The notes below the pieces were generated by a model. The model ran no database searches and was not told the origin of the DNA. It saw nothing but the letters and a program-made list of their open reading frames with translations. Positions 1-11,187 of a stretch of 64,000 bases of DNA are shown piece after piece. This stretch comes from Aplectana chamaeleonis (taxonomy: Eukaryota; Nematoda; Chromadorea; Rhabditida; Cosmocercidae), in NCBI GenBank assembly GCA_029168955.1, contig JAPDOI010001349.1, positions 124,001 through 188,000 on the forward strand. The letters are read 5' to 3'. The first letter of the stretch is position 1; every line of letters begins with the position of its first letter. A program made the position numbers and the translations under genes.

Positions 1-36
1 AACCGTTATGGATCTTTGGGCGGCGGCGCTGGACGG

Positions 37-110
37 GCGGCACGCGCGTCCCGCGCGGTGAGAAAATCCTTAGTCTACCGCGCTTCCAGCGCGTCACGCG
101 CGTGCCGCGC
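37..110. repeat. GC-rich inverted repeat
   Basis: Two arms of about 20 bp (39-58 and 91-110) are reverse complements apart from two bases; both contain GGCACGCGCGT. The surrounding 1-160 is much richer in GC and CpG than the DNA that follows. It may be a small fold-back element or the edge of a larger one cut by the window start. No coding signal is seen. Confidence 0.45.
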
Positions 111-362
111 TTGCGGCGAGGACTATGAAAGATGCCTAAGACGGCGGCGGCGGCGGGTTTCAATAGTCTATTTGTGAAACAGGTGCCAGAGTTATTATTT
201 TGTACTAACTTTCTATCGGAATCAAATAATGAGAAGCAGTTGTTTGCATTCCTATTCAGCAGTTTAGTTCAGTCTCAAAAGAATGATAGAATATGCTAGC
301 TGAAGTAATTTAGCTTTTTTTTTGGAAAGTAGTGGGAAGGACAAAATATTTTTTTGATTTAC

Positions 363-710
363 TCGAAAAGTCGAATGAAAAAAATTCGAAAAATCGTTCG
401 ACAGTTGATTGAAATAGTCGACTTTTTATTCGAAAAGTCGAATATCCCAAAAGTTCAAAATCCCGAATCATTCGAAAAGTCGAATATTCGAAAAGCTAAA
501 AATCCGGACTTATTCGAAAAGCCAAATATTCGAAAAGTTAAAATTCCCGAATTATTCGAAAAGTCGAATATTCGAAAAGTTCAAAACCCCGAATTATTCT
601 AAAAGTCGAATATTCGTAAACTTCAAAATCCCGAATTTTTTGAAAAGTCGAATATTCGAAAACTTCAAAATTCCGAATTATTCGAAAAGTCGAATATTCG
701 AAAAAAGTCT
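363..710. repeat. 42-bp minisatellite, about 7 copies
   Basis: Units begin at 431, 473, 515, 557, 599, 641 and 683, each exactly 42 bp apart, with a degenerate lead-in from 363. Each unit has two sub-blocks that both begin CGAAAAG. Because 42 is a multiple of three, one forward frame reads as a 14-residue repeat (FEKSNIRK followed by VQNPEL or similar) for four units, until a C-to-T-type change creates a stop near 600. There is no ATG start and no flanking coding signal, so I call it a tandem repeat and not a protein. Confidence 0.85.
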
Positions 711-1223
711 GAAAATGTAAAAGTATAATATATACCCTCTACTTCCCTAAAACTCGCGCTTACTGATGCTTGCCGTACGACTCCCGACGGATTTTACAAA
801 ACCGTGTTTGGATAGTTGTACGCATGAGTTACAGCATAGATAGTCCGTATTCCACATCCCCTAAGTGTCTCGGGGTGTTCCAAAATGGGCGAAAATCTAA
901 ACGAAGCTGGAACGCCTCAGCCAACACGAGTTATGCTGGTTCAACCCAAAAACCAAGAGTTATTTCTCACACAAACTGCAACGCACAAACGCTTGGCGCT
1001 TGCAGCGCCTGTCAATTTCATGAAGTTCTCGACATGTTTCGCGCGAAGCTTTCCATTTCCATCAGGGTGAAATTATGATTTTGTCACCTTAGGATGTGTA
1101 GTTGGAGGCTGCACGAAGGAAGTTCGGAGTATCGATTTCGTTTAGGTAAAAAACTATGATATGCCACCTAGACCACGAGTTCGTACGCCTAACTTGGCGG
1201 CACCTGTCAACCACTAGGGTGGC
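711..1223. other. No recognisable feature
   Basis: This stretch holds only short overlapping open frames (up to 102 codons at 770-1078) with no motif, signal peptide or convincing splice context. I see no repeat structure. Confidence 0.5.
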
Positions 1224-1311
1224 GAGGAAATGGCCGACTGGATAGGTAGGCGGACTACTAAACGACGACTTGGATAGGATGGGGTTTCGAATCCCAGTTT
1301 CTAACTTTTTT
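1224..1311 (+). pseudogene. tRNA-like Pol III relic
   Basis: An A-box-like stretch, TGGCCGACTGGAT, starts at 1231. A B-box-like core, TTCGAATCC, starts at 1286, and a run of six T occurs at 1306-1311, where a Pol III terminator would be expected. Length and spacing resemble a long-variable-arm tRNA such as Ser or Leu. The proposed acceptor arm (1224-1230 with 1298-1304) keeps only four or five pairs and the T stem is poorly paired, so a functional tRNA is unlikely. It could be a tRNA pseudogene, the head of a tRNA-derived SINE, or coincidence. No anticodon is assigned. Confidence 0.3.
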
Positions 1312-1574
1312 CTAACCTGCACATATCTTTTCGTCGTTTTTACAGTATTTCGAATTGTGAAAGACTGTTTTCAATCATAATGTCCAACATTCTCCATTCT
1401 GCCATTGATATGCCGTATTGCGGGTGCATTGCTTTCTGATTGTTGCAGATTTTCTGGGGCGGTAGTAAGCTAGCCGAAACTGAGAGTTAGGAGCCGTGAT
1501 CATGTCACGATAATGAAAAAGAAATGAGGTGTGAGACATCAAAGTTACCCTCGAACCAACTGGGAACTACATAA

Positions 1575-2567
1575 CACTATGTAACACGATTTTTGTTCCT
1601 GGCTTTTGAGTGTTATATTTCAATTGCTTATGTCCAAAGTATGTGAAAAAATGACTTCATTGAGAACAAACTTCGCTTACACTACAACAGCACGAAGAAA
1701 ACCCGTTTTTTGTGCAAATAGAAAGATTTTTATTCATTTTCAACATTATGGACAGGTAAAAACAAAAAATTTACAAGGAATAGACAAACACAATCAAAAA
1801 GCACTCAACAAGGTTCAGAAATGTGTAGATTTTCTAGATTTACGATTGTACTGTGAATCACTCTCTCGATGTTGGACTCAAATGTAGTCGCTCATCATGT
1901 TGCGTTATACTGTCCTTAATAACGACTCTGTCCGAGGCTAAGGTCAGGCTGGTATATTCGTCGGATCACAGATCAAGAGGATCATAAAATGTGAGGATTT
2001 CGCAAACAGGATAGATAGAACGGCTTGGAGCAATTCCGTCGCAGTTGCTCACGGCTCCGTAGGTGATAACAAAGCTGAAAGCTATGAGGAGTTGGTGCAC
2101 TCTCATGAAGCCATAAGCAAAAGTGGGATGTAGAACGTCTCTGAAAGTCCATATCATCGATTCGCATCTTGAAAAATTCAACAAGCAGGACGAACCCTTT
2201 CATCAAGATATATTGAACCTTGAACGTCGTTACCAATGATAGTATAACGAAACCATGAGGGGGGACTACATTTGGGTGCAACTTCGAGAGAGTGATTCTC
2301 AGTAAAATCGTAAATTCAGAATATCTTGACATTTCTGAACCTTGTTAAGTGGTTTCCGACTGTGTTTGTCTATTCCTTGTGCATTTTTTTTGTTTTTACA
2401 TGTATATAGTGCCGAAAATGAATAAAAATCTTTCTAATTTCACAAAAAATGAGTTTTCTTTGTTCTGTCGTCGTGTAAGCAAAGTTTGTGCCAAATGAAG
2501 TCATTTTTCACATACATTAGACTTGAACAATTGAAATATAACACTTAGAAGCCAGGAACAAAAGTGA
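1575..2567. mobile_element. Long-inverted-repeat DNA element, copy 1
   Basis: The left arm 1575-1889 and right arm 2264-2567 are near-complementary over about 300 bp, with a 370-bp unique centre. The outer end begins CACTATGTAACACG, followed by TTTTTGTTCCTGGC; the complement of that core lies near 2555. A second copy is at 10,139-11,187. The open frame at 1606-1887 lies wholly in the arm and reappears in the second copy, so it reflects shared DNA and not a demonstrated gene. No transposase is visible, so this is a non-autonomous element. The extreme right end lacks the CATAGTG terminus seen in copy 2 and may be truncated. Superfamily is not assigned. Confidence 0.8.
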
Positions 2568-2989
2568 CGCCAAATCGATCTCAGGAATATTTCAAACCTT
2601 TTTTTCATTTTTCTTTACCTTCCCCTTTTAACTGATTATATTTCTAATTTTTCGAAAAAAATGGTCATGCCAAATCTTTACTTTTGCCAGGAACTTAAAC
2701 TCTCAGGAATATTTCTCTTGTAAACTATATTGTATCGAAGTTCAATTTCAAAGCTGTGTTAGATTCGCAATGTACTGCTGGTCAACATATCTTAGTTTGG
2801 GACATCATCGCTCACGATGCAAAAAGATACACGTGAAGGGTTGAATCCCAAGGCATGGGGTGTTCCGATACTTCTGCCCGCTACTCTATTGCGCTAAAGG
2901 CTTTCCGTCTGGGAAAAAATTGAGGGCGAAACCCTCAATCAACCTTCATATCTGGGGTCTTATTGGAATGCTTAAAGCGAATCTGGGAT
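2568..2989. other. No recognisable feature
   Basis: AT-rich intervening DNA with pyrimidine runs (2590-2640). The word CAGGAATATTTC recurs at about 2582 and 2703. No coding frame or inverted repeat is supported. Confidence 0.45.
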
Positions 2990-3446
2990 CCTTTCATCGA
3001 TTTTGACAGATTACGGTAGATTAGGATGGATATACGCGGTAGCTCGGTCATAGTCTCAGGACTGGCTCAAAATTTCTCTGCGGGGGTTATCCAGTGTGAG
3101 GAGTACGAATTTGACCTTAATTTGTCGATTTCGAATTATTGATGTAGGTTTGATCTCACAAATGGCATGGTACCTATCGTGGCCTACTACCGTAAACCTC
3201 GGAATTCAGATAAATGGACTCCAGATTCGTGTTCAGCACCCTATACAACCTCCACACGATTCGAGCGATTTTTTTCGCATCACCTTGGCTGATGCTTTTT
3301 CCCGAAGCTTGAAAAACGCTTATAACTTCTTGAAACCAGCGGCTCGGGACAGGATAGTAAACACAATTACTACAGGGGCTCAAAATCTACTAAAAATCTA
3401 ATTCGTTTTCGCAAATGCACTTCATGCTCTACACACTTCTCTTGTT
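2990..3446. mobile_element. Degraded copy of the 21.7-kb long-TIR element
   Basis: The terminal part, about 3300-3446, read in complement from ACAAGAGAAGTGT, aligns by eye with the right arm of the complete element at 21,744-22,819, including the AAGAAGTTA..AAGC segment. Inside, the phrase AGATTCGTGTTCAGCACCC near 3223 is a hallmark of the same dispersed family. A matching left arm was not found, so this copy is truncated or too diverged. Confidence 0.5.
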
Positions 3447-3639
3447 AGAATTTAGGACGCTGTTGGTGGAACCGTGCCTTCAAGCACATTTCAGTTTCAC
3501 TCAGTACTGTTCGGAGATTGGGGAGTACTTAAACGGGATCTTATTCTTTGATTTAGTCAAAACGATTTCTCAACGCTGTCCGATCTTTTTGATGCAGCAC
3601 AGTAATGCGTGGGCGCTTTCTCCAACTGCAACGTTGAGA

Positions 3640-3900
3640 TTTTCTGTTCAATCAGCGCAAAACGACCGGGTTGACATCGTTGTCGTCCTCTAGACTCCAG
3701 TCCATTTCTTGCGTTTTCAAACCATAGCGAAAAGGCAAGTGTACCCATACGGCAGTTTTTAGTGTGATGCAAAGAAAAAACCGCATTTGACTCAAAACTT
3801 GCATGTGGAGGTTTTTTAGGGTGCTGAACACGAATATGTAGTTCGCTTTTCAAAATTCTAAGCTTTATTGTAATCAACGGTAAGTACCATGCCATTTATG
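3640..3900. repeat. Fragment of the dispersed 21.7-kb family
   Basis: The words GCGAAAAGGCAAG (about 3727), CTCAAAACTTGCATGTGG (about 3791) and GGGTGCTGAACACGAAT (about 3819) occur in the same order and orientation as in 21,880-22,010, but spaced differently. This looks like an old, decayed copy; it has no coding content. Confidence 0.5.
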
Positions 3901-5302
3901 GCGCGAAACCTACACTCCGTTCCTAAAAATATACGAACATCCCCGAAGATGCAGTTTCTGAGTCTTGCAGTAGCTCGTGAGCTAAGAAGGCGTCACCAGT
4001 GTTTTCCTCGACCCCGAAACCGAACTTTCATTAACGGTCAGCTCTATTCACGATACTTTACTTATCTGGAGGACTTGGACATGAATTTCCACCCTCTTCT
4101 TGAATATACGAACACTAATGAAAAACTGCAAGTTCAGTGAAGAATATTGGGAAAGTACGTTTAATATCATTTCAGTGTGAGGAAAAACTATCATTTAGAA
4201 TAACGGCATCGGTTGTTCTGTTAGACAGGCAGTAAAAATAATTTTTAGAGCAGAATTTGATCGTGGCTGTTCCATGTATCGAAAAATACGAGCTTCAGCT
4301 TGCTCATGACGCTGTACCTTCTTCCATTTGCATGGTTTTGTCTGTACATATGTGATACCGTACATGTATTTTATAGGGCTCAAGTTCAGAATGACCACAG
4401 GACAAAAAAAAGAACGAAGTTTTCCGTCTTTAGCTACGACATGATAGAGCGACAGAAGTGAATGATGAGGTTCTCCTGGGCATACCAGAATCACTTACGC
4501 GTCCTATGGCAGAGCAACGCTGTAAGTTGCCTTAAAAAGATTTGAAGGTATTCAACGGAGCCCTTTCTTCAACTCGGAGAATCACCACCTACCGTCCCGC
4601 CGCTGCGGTATGTCACTTTGATCACTGCGCTTCCTTCATCGGAACTCCTCCAACCAGAAAAAGATGGTTCCTCTCCCATAGTCACTTTAGTACTGTTGTT
4701 TCGAGGTTAGCTCAGTCCAGAATAAGTGTTTTCATCAGCGAAGATGAATTGGAATCCTTTGTCAAATTTTAGACGACTCTAATGGAATGCAACCCGAGGA
4801 GTGAAATTTGTTCCAATTCCTACTCACATTAAAGCGATTGAATTGGAACCTAGCGCTTTTATGGTGCTCCTCCGAGCAGAAAGCTGCCTTGATCGAGTTC
4901 CTGTCTCTGTCGCCGTCGCTGTGAATGGAACATGGAACACATTGTTCCAAAGAGCTTCAAGAAAGATCTGAGATAACACGGGAGTTGAGCACAATGCCGC
5001 TCGAAACTCTCCCTGAAACGTGTAGCTCATCCGTCCACAAGAATGTCCCAAACTGCATGCGTTCCATAATAGTCGGAAATCTGCAGAAATGATAAATTGC
5101 AGACAATGGAGCGCTCCGATTGACTAGAAACAGGCCGCGCACCTTAACTGTCAGCGTAGCGAGCCTGGCTTACTGCTGTTTCTCTCGAAGGAAGGTGGAA
5201 CGGCCGTGCTTGATTGGATGTTGCCCATTTACGGCCGTTCTATCAATATCGAGCGTGGAGTGGAATGCTTTCATGAGAAATCACTACTGACTTTGAACTG
5301 TG
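3901..5302. other. No gene supported
   Basis: Only short open frames (up to 99 codons) occur, with no recognisable motif. A 10-bp inverted repeat, GTTCCAATTC at 4810-4819 and GAATTGGAAC at 4840-4849, is separated by 20 bp. Otherwise I see nothing that explains this stretch. Confidence 0.4.
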
Positions 5303-6200
5303 CCTTCAAAGGCACAGTCCAAGTTCAGGGGCGGAATCTGAGATTCCCTTGTAATTGTGGAGTAGACCCACCCTCTATAGAACCTGCCAAGTGCGAGGTG
5401 TCCATTCCTCCGAATAAGCGAGATATGCGAGAAAGCCACCCTGGGGCGTCCGCATCAGGAAGCCATTTTGGTTCTCCCCTTTGGCAATCTTTGGAGCTCA
5501 ACAGTGGTGAGATGAGCAAATGATATCGGGTTTGTCATTCATTTCGTTCCCCATTGTGAACAATCACCCGGGGCTATCCAGCGTTATCACGCACGATCCG
5601 CGGAGCAAGCCGGCCGATGGGGCTGGCCGTTTGACTTTGTCAGACTCAGGGCCGGCTTCGCTCCACCTCCTCCAATAACCACTTGCAGCATTCGTTTGGT
5701 TCCCCCATCTCTTACAGGTTCTGTCCAATCTCATTAACGAAATCTGAGATTCCCACTTAGCTGTGTAGTAGACCTACTCTAGATAACACCTGCCAATTGC
5801 GAGCTCCCGACTTTCCGAATGAGCGAAATATAGGAATAAGCCACTCCAGCGCTCTCAAAGCAGGAAATCATTTTTGCACGTATCTCCAACAACTTCTCAA
5901 GCTGAACAGTGGTGAGATGAGCGGAGGTTTTCGTACACTAGCTCTGTTCTTCCCCTTCACTCTCAACCGCTCTCTTTATTCAGGTTTGCACCCACACATC
6001 GGTTGGGAATGAAGGAAGTTACAAGCCTTGAAGAAAAATCGTCGACCATGCTTTCGTCGCTCAACTTTAGGCAGTTTTCAAGGAGTCATAACTACGATCG
6101 TAGAGAGTTTCGAGCGACACCAAATGTATCATTGGAATCACCATGAGACCGCTTTCTGCATAAGCGGAAAAATAATTTCGAGGTTGGACTGTGCCTTTAA
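5303..6200. mobile_element. AAAGGCACAG-ended inverted-repeat element
   Basis: The left end AAAGGCACAGTCCAA (from 5308) matches the complement of the right end (TTGGACTGTGCCTTTAA, 6184-6200). The right third (about 5880-6190) resembles the interior of the TTAA element at 12,392-12,878, sharing GATGAGCG, TACAAGCCT, the AACTTT block, CATAACT and CATTGGAATCA in the same order. It is about twice as long as its relatives, partly because of an internal duplication. No transposase frame is present, so it is a non-autonomous DNA element. Confidence 0.65.
5325..5925. repeat. Internal direct duplication, about 190 bp, offset about 400 bp
   Basis: Segment 5336-5520 recurs in diverged form at about 5741-5925. 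Shared blocks in order include AATCTGAGATTCCC, GTAGACC, ACCTGCCAA, TGCGAG and ending with AACAGTGGTGAGATGAGC. Both copies are inside the element at 5303-6200. The region between them (5560-5735) is GC-richer and unrelated, so it may be a separate insertion. Confidence 0.6.
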
Positions 6201-6340
6201 ACGCAGTGTTTGCGATCAGAACAGCCTTCGTGTTGTCACCCAAAATGAATGGCTCTAGGGCCCATTTAAACAATAGTAGCTAAAAAGGACTCAAAGCAGC
6301 GCTAAGCGGCTATAAAGGCATCGTACGCGCTGAAAACCAC
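6201..6340. repeat. Solitary element ends
   Basis: Directly after the element above, TTAAACGCAGTGTTTGCGAT (6198-6217) resembles the TTAAAGGCAGTG ends of this family. At about 6311, TAAAGGCATCGTACGCGCTG matches the CATCG-type terminus of the element at 23,693-24,148. No matching opposite ends were found nearby. Confidence 0.4.
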
Positions 6341-7664
6341 TCACCGTTTTTTCGGTTCGAATGATTTTCTGGGCCCACCTAAACCCCCTTCAGCCGAGTG
6401 AAAATTTCGGATGACTGTTGCGCTGATTTGTTCTATCAGCCGATAAGGCGCTGAGCGATCAATCATGACGGAATGTTTACTGAGCGGAACGTGTGCTCAG
6501 ATAGAGACATCACTCTTCCCGCGGTACCACTAGCCGACGTCCTGTAACCCCTCCCGCGGAAGGCCAATAGATCGGTAGCGGCCAGTCGGCAGTGTCGTTT
6601 CGTTGACTGCCCGTACGCGGTGAACAAGCACTCTGCGGCACTTCTGCCACCGCCTTACGGCTAACCTAATGACTGGACAATCCTAAAGCAGTTTGCGGCA
6701 CATTTAAAAATCACTGTTTAAGTAAAGGTCTGTTGAAACAAAATTTCAAAACTCCCCTTTTAGAACTTCATTTTGAACTGCTCTTGACAGGTAAGGAGTG
6801 AGCTTCTACGAGGAAGCTTCCTACACTCACTGGTTCTTGCAGTCTTCCTATCAGAAGATCCCATCAACGGACAGTGGCTCACCTGCCCAAAGCCAGCGTC
6901 GTACACAGCGAGGGTTTCGGAAAGAGTCTCAACACAAAGTTCCCTGCTCAGCAATCGTTCACTGGCTCCACTCTAGTCGGTGGTTCAATGATGATATCAA
7001 GGTGGGAATCGATGGATGAGTGTTCGATGACCCCCAGGAATAGCCGACTGCCCGCCGACACTCCGCGCGAAGACGGGAAAACCTCTCTCTCCGCGGGATG
7101 TGGGGCGCTGTACCATGCCCACAAAATTGGAGCCGCGCGAAGTCGACTAGACCGACTTGGCCGGCGGGAAGTGGGCTGTTTTTATCTGAGTGGAGAATCG
7201 CTACACTACGTCAGGGGCAGTAGTAATACGGTGTTAACAAAACTTATCACGTCTACCGAAGGCGAACCAGGCCAAACTTCAAGGAACGAGAACAGCGCGA
7301 CATCGCACTGCGCCATGCAGGTTGCGAGAGTGGGCACATAAGGTAGTGGAATGGCGCATGGAAAATCCAAACCTCCAGTCATGCACAGCTTTATGGTGCG
7401 TGAGAATAACTAACACACTGGGATATCTAACAAGGAAACTACTATTAGTCCGCTCTGCCATTCACGATGATATGTACCTTTCTAGAACCGTTTTCGACGA
7501 AGAATCCGGCTATGCACTTGACAGCTGGCTAAAGCCACTGAAAAAATTCGAAGGCGTTTTTCGCCAGGTTTCCGTACCTATGGTACGTGCCAAAACGCGC
7601 ACTAATCTTCAGGAAATATGGAAACGGACCTCATAATCGTATGCAGCGCCCAAAGCAACTTCCC
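6341..7664. other. No gene supported; two unexplained open frames
   Basis: Forward frames 6874-7341 (155 codons) and 7322-7636 (104 codons) overlap in different phases; a reverse frame covers 6760-6954. None shows a recognisable domain, and lengths are only slightly above chance for this amount of DNA. The second ends near a possible splice donor (ATG-GTACGT at about 7580). The region is somewhat GC-rich around 6500-6660 and 7020-7180. An unrecognised exon cannot be excluded. Confidence 0.3.
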
Positions 7665-8450
7665 TGACCAAAGTTTGGGTGCAATCACATTTTCCGAGCT
7701 TCGGACAGAGTGATAGCGTTTCGAACTTGAACAGATTTTCAGTTGAGCGTTTATTTATATCAATGAGAGGGCTTCCAAAACGTTGCAAAACACTGTTCCG
7801 AATTCCGCTCAAAGTTCTCCCAGGGGTCATTTGGGGCGCTGATGACGAATTTGATGTCCAATTGTTGATTTTTCGAGGTCTACGACTTGATTCGTCTAAG
7901 CTTCGCAGCGAAGAGAAATTTTGATCTCAGAACGCGTCTCTCGAGATTTTCGACTTATTACTAAGGATCCGGCTCAAATTGTTTCTCTGAAGGATTTTGG
8001 AGTGCATAACACGCGTCTGAGGACCATCGGTCGACTTTTGACGGATTACTGCAGATTACGGTGGATATAGGGTAGACCAAAGTGTTGGATGTTACTTATG
8101 ATTTCTATGCAGGGTTCTTTTGGGGTGTTGAATACGACTTCGATGTCGATTTTTGAATTAGTAGGGTAGTTTTTTCCTCCTTATTTGCACGACACATACT
8201 GGAACGAACAGTGAACCTCGGAATTCCGAAAAACAAACCCAAAATCGTGCTCAGCACCCTACATTACCCCTACATGCGAGTTTTGAGCAAAATGGGGAAT
8301 TTTTTTAAGCACCCAAAAAAATTTCACGAGGGGTACCCTTACCCTGCCGCAAGGCTTTTAAAAATTCAGGCAGCTGGGAAGAGCATACTCAGATTCTACG
8401 TCAACAACCTTTTTAAAAAGACACATTTCGTCCGGAATGGTCAGGGTGAC
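7665..8450. repeat. Dispersed old repeat of the 21.7-kb family
   Basis: Segment 7670-7900 aligns by eye with 26,430-26,640: a TTTTCCGAGCTTCGGACAG versus TTTCCAGACTTCGCACAG block, then GAGCGTTTATTTATA versus GGGCGTTTATTTATA, then a shared region ending in a small hairpin. Segment 8200-8350 repeats the AATCGTGCTCAGCACCCTA motif seen at 3.2 and 22.2 kb. The copies are strongly diverged and non-coding. Confidence 0.55.
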
Positions 8451-8579
8451 TAGGAGTAGTTACCTTGTAAGACACAGGCCTCACAGAAGGTTTGGGAGTA
8501 CCGAACTGAACGCTTAATGGATTGAGTCCTAAGGAATATTAATGAGTCGATTGGCTCTTCATAGCTGACCTTTCTATCC

Positions 8580-8800
8580 ATACTAGTGCCTATGGATTCC
8601 ACCCAGAAACTCGTGGCGTCCAACGGGTGGTTGACACGTCACCTTCCTGGGGCCGGATGCATCAACGCACTCGTGGGGGCAAGGGCAAGGACAGGGTCTG
8701 GTCACCATAGGGCCGGCTCCCCAAGAGTCTGTGCCCTACCCCGTATGCACGCACAAGCCCTCGATAGCCTCGGGGCAGCTAACCCCAGCGTAGTGTAGGC
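8580..8800. other. GC-rich island of unknown nature
   Basis: About 220 bp is clearly richer in G and C than both flanks, with a 70-codon forward frame from 8586 and runs such as GGGGGCAAGGGCAAGG. The sharp composition change suggests inserted DNA. I do not recognise it and found no inverted ends. Confidence 0.35.
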
Positions 8801-9572
8801 GAATCACGTACACACACTTGATTTTACCGCCCGAAACCTGCGATCGATAAGTCGACACAGCTAAGAATTTTTGCTTCGTCTGCTTTGCGCCTCTTATTTT
8901 TTTATTTCCTTTCGTTTTTGTCGCAGTTGAACATCTTACATTGCCTTCTGTCATAATGTAGAATGGTAATAGAACGTATATAAAGGTAAACGAACGTTTC
9001 AGTTTCATACACAGAATTTGAATATCATTTTATTTATTGAATTAGTTCGCTATTGGGGCTTTACAGGGTGTGCAAAACTCCAAAACTCTTATCGAACGAC
9101 AAAACTTATTGAACAACCTGGTCAGAACGTAGGGAGAGTTTGTTCGTTTAAAGACGCCTTTTAGTGGAGATAAGTAAGGTCGAGGGTCTCAAATTCCGTC
9201 AAAAGAGGCCGGCCGTCCGTCAGTGATCTGGCACAATTTGCTGTCAGCCATCATATAAGTAACTGATCAATATTTGATGCAGTACAACTGATGGGAAGTT
9301 GATGGAATATACTGTACGATTACGTGAAGAATGGTTTTTCTACACACATCGGTTAACCTTTGCTTATCCAAAAAACACTTGAACAAAAGATGAACTCTAT
9401 TTGGTCGTGAGATCGTTGGTCAAAACAGAGACCTTGAACGATCGACTCTTCCTTTCTCAAATGTCCACTGAGATATTTTCGGTCTGAAAAAGTAGTTTAC
9501 AGTAACTTTTGGCGGGTTTTCCAACGCAGCTGTTATATAGGGTGCTGGAGCTCTCGTTATACATTGAAACCT
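8801..9572. other. No recognisable feature
   Basis: AT-leaning DNA with short frames only (90 codons or fewer). No inverted repeat or tandem structure was seen. Confidence 0.4.
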
Positions 9573-9606
9573 CAAAAACCAAATCCATCGCGAACGATGC
9601 CTTTTA
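9573..9606 (-). repeat. Solitary CATCG-type element end
   Basis: The complement of this stretch reads TAAAAGGCATCGTTCGCG, matching the terminus of the nested element at 23,693-24,148. Its partner end was not identified between here and 10,139. Confidence 0.4.
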
Positions 9607-10138
9607 GCCTCAATGTCGAGCGCGTCTCTCCTGCTGACGATCAGATCAAACGAATGAAAAGTCGATTCCATGGAACGATCAATAATCAAATGGGTTAGGT
9701 TCGTGGAAGCCCGGGATAGTGGAATAAATTGCCAGTCAGCACGGCCAGCACACCGACAGACTACGCGGCCACCAAAATGCTTGCGTCGAAATCGCCTGTA
9801 CGCCACAATTGAAGCGTAACCCTACGCCGTTTCAAAGGCAAGGTTCGCGTTAAAGACGATTTTCGAGCTCTTTTCATGAAAATGTAGATTTGTTCTTCAA
9901 AAACTAAAAATATTTGAAAAAGTGGAAGTTTGCGGCAAAAAAGGGCAAGGACAAGGTAGAAAGGCTGATTACACGTGTCCGAAAGCCCGCTTCCCCAGCC
10001 CACGAGATTTTCATGAAGACTTGTGAATCCGTCTTTTATTCTACTCTTAAAACAGTCAGTAGGTCCTAGGAGTGTTCAGAAATTACTACAGAAACAAAGC
10101 AAAGATGCCAGAACTGGCATTTATAGAAATCTGAATAC

Positions 10139-11187
10139 CACTATGTAACACGATTTTTGTTCCTGGCTTCTAAGTGTTATATTTTAATTGTTTATGTCCA
10201 AAGTATGTGAAAAAATGACTTCATTGAGAACAAACTTCGCTCACACTACAACAGCACGAAGAAAACCCGTTGTTTGTCCAAATAGAAAGATTTTTATTCA
10301 TTTTCGACAATATGGACAGGTAAAAACAAAAAATTCACAAGGATTAGACAAACACAGTCGGAAAGGACTCAACAAGGTTCAGAAATGTGTAGTTTTTGTA
10401 GATTTACGATGTCGGACCACAGATCAAAGGAATCATAAAATGTCAGGATTTCGCAAAGCTGTTGCACAGAACGGCGAGAGCGGTTCGGAGCAATTTTGTT
10501 GCAGTTGTTCACGGCCTCCTAGGTGATCACAAAGCTGAAAGCTATGTGGAGTTGGTGCATTCTCGTAAAGAATTACGCTAAAATGAGATGCAGAATGTTT
10601 CTGAAAGTCCATATCATTGATTCGCATCTCGACAAATTCAAGGACAAGGCGAGCCCTTTCCTCAAGGTATATTGGACTTAAAACGTCGTTACCAAGGACG
10701 GTATAACGAAACCATGAAGGGGACTACATTTGGGTGCAACTTCGAGAGAGTTATTTACAGTAAAATCGTAAATCTAGAAAATCTACACATTTCTGAACCT
10801 TGTTGAATGGTTTCCGACTAAGTTTGTCTAATCCTTGTGCCACTTGGTGTTTTCACCTGATCATAGTGCCGAAAATGAATAAAAATCTTTCTGTTTTCAC
10901 AAAAAAAACGAGTTCTCTTCGTTCTGTCCTCGTTCAAGCAAAATGTGTTCTTATTGAAGTCATTTTTCACATACATTGGATACAAACAATCGAAAGATAA
11001 CACTTAGAAGCCAGGAACAAAAATTGTCTTACATAAACACGCGATTTTCCAAATTTCATTATCCTAGTCACAAAAGCGAAGTTTTCCTGGAATGACGGCA
11101 ATTTTCTGTCTGTTCTGGACCTAACGGGTTAAGAAAACACAATTTCAACCCAGGAACAGAAACAAAATGAAAATTTTTTACATAGTG
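10139..11187. mobile_element. Long-inverted-repeat DNA element, copy 2
   Basis: The left arm (10139-10409) and right arm (10765-11034) are near-complementary and match the arms of copy 1 at 1575-2567 at high identity. The outermost ends are CACTATGTAA at 10139 and its complement TTACATAGTG at 11178-11187, so the full element probably reaches 11,187, with about 150 bp of extra sequence after the arm. Compared with copy 1 it lacks roughly 110 bp where the left arm meets the centre (between TTTACGAT and GTCGGA). There is no transposase. The open frame 10188-10526 begins in the arm and has no recognised domain. Confidence 0.8.

Noticed and set aside
1606..1887. Conserved small protein shared with 10,188-10,526
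   Set aside because: The similarity is explained by both being copies of the same inverted-repeat DNA; no start or domain supports translation.
6874..7636. Two overlapping frames as a host gene
   Set aside because: Different phases, no motif and no clear exon boundaries; lengths are compatible with chance. Described as unexplained frames only.
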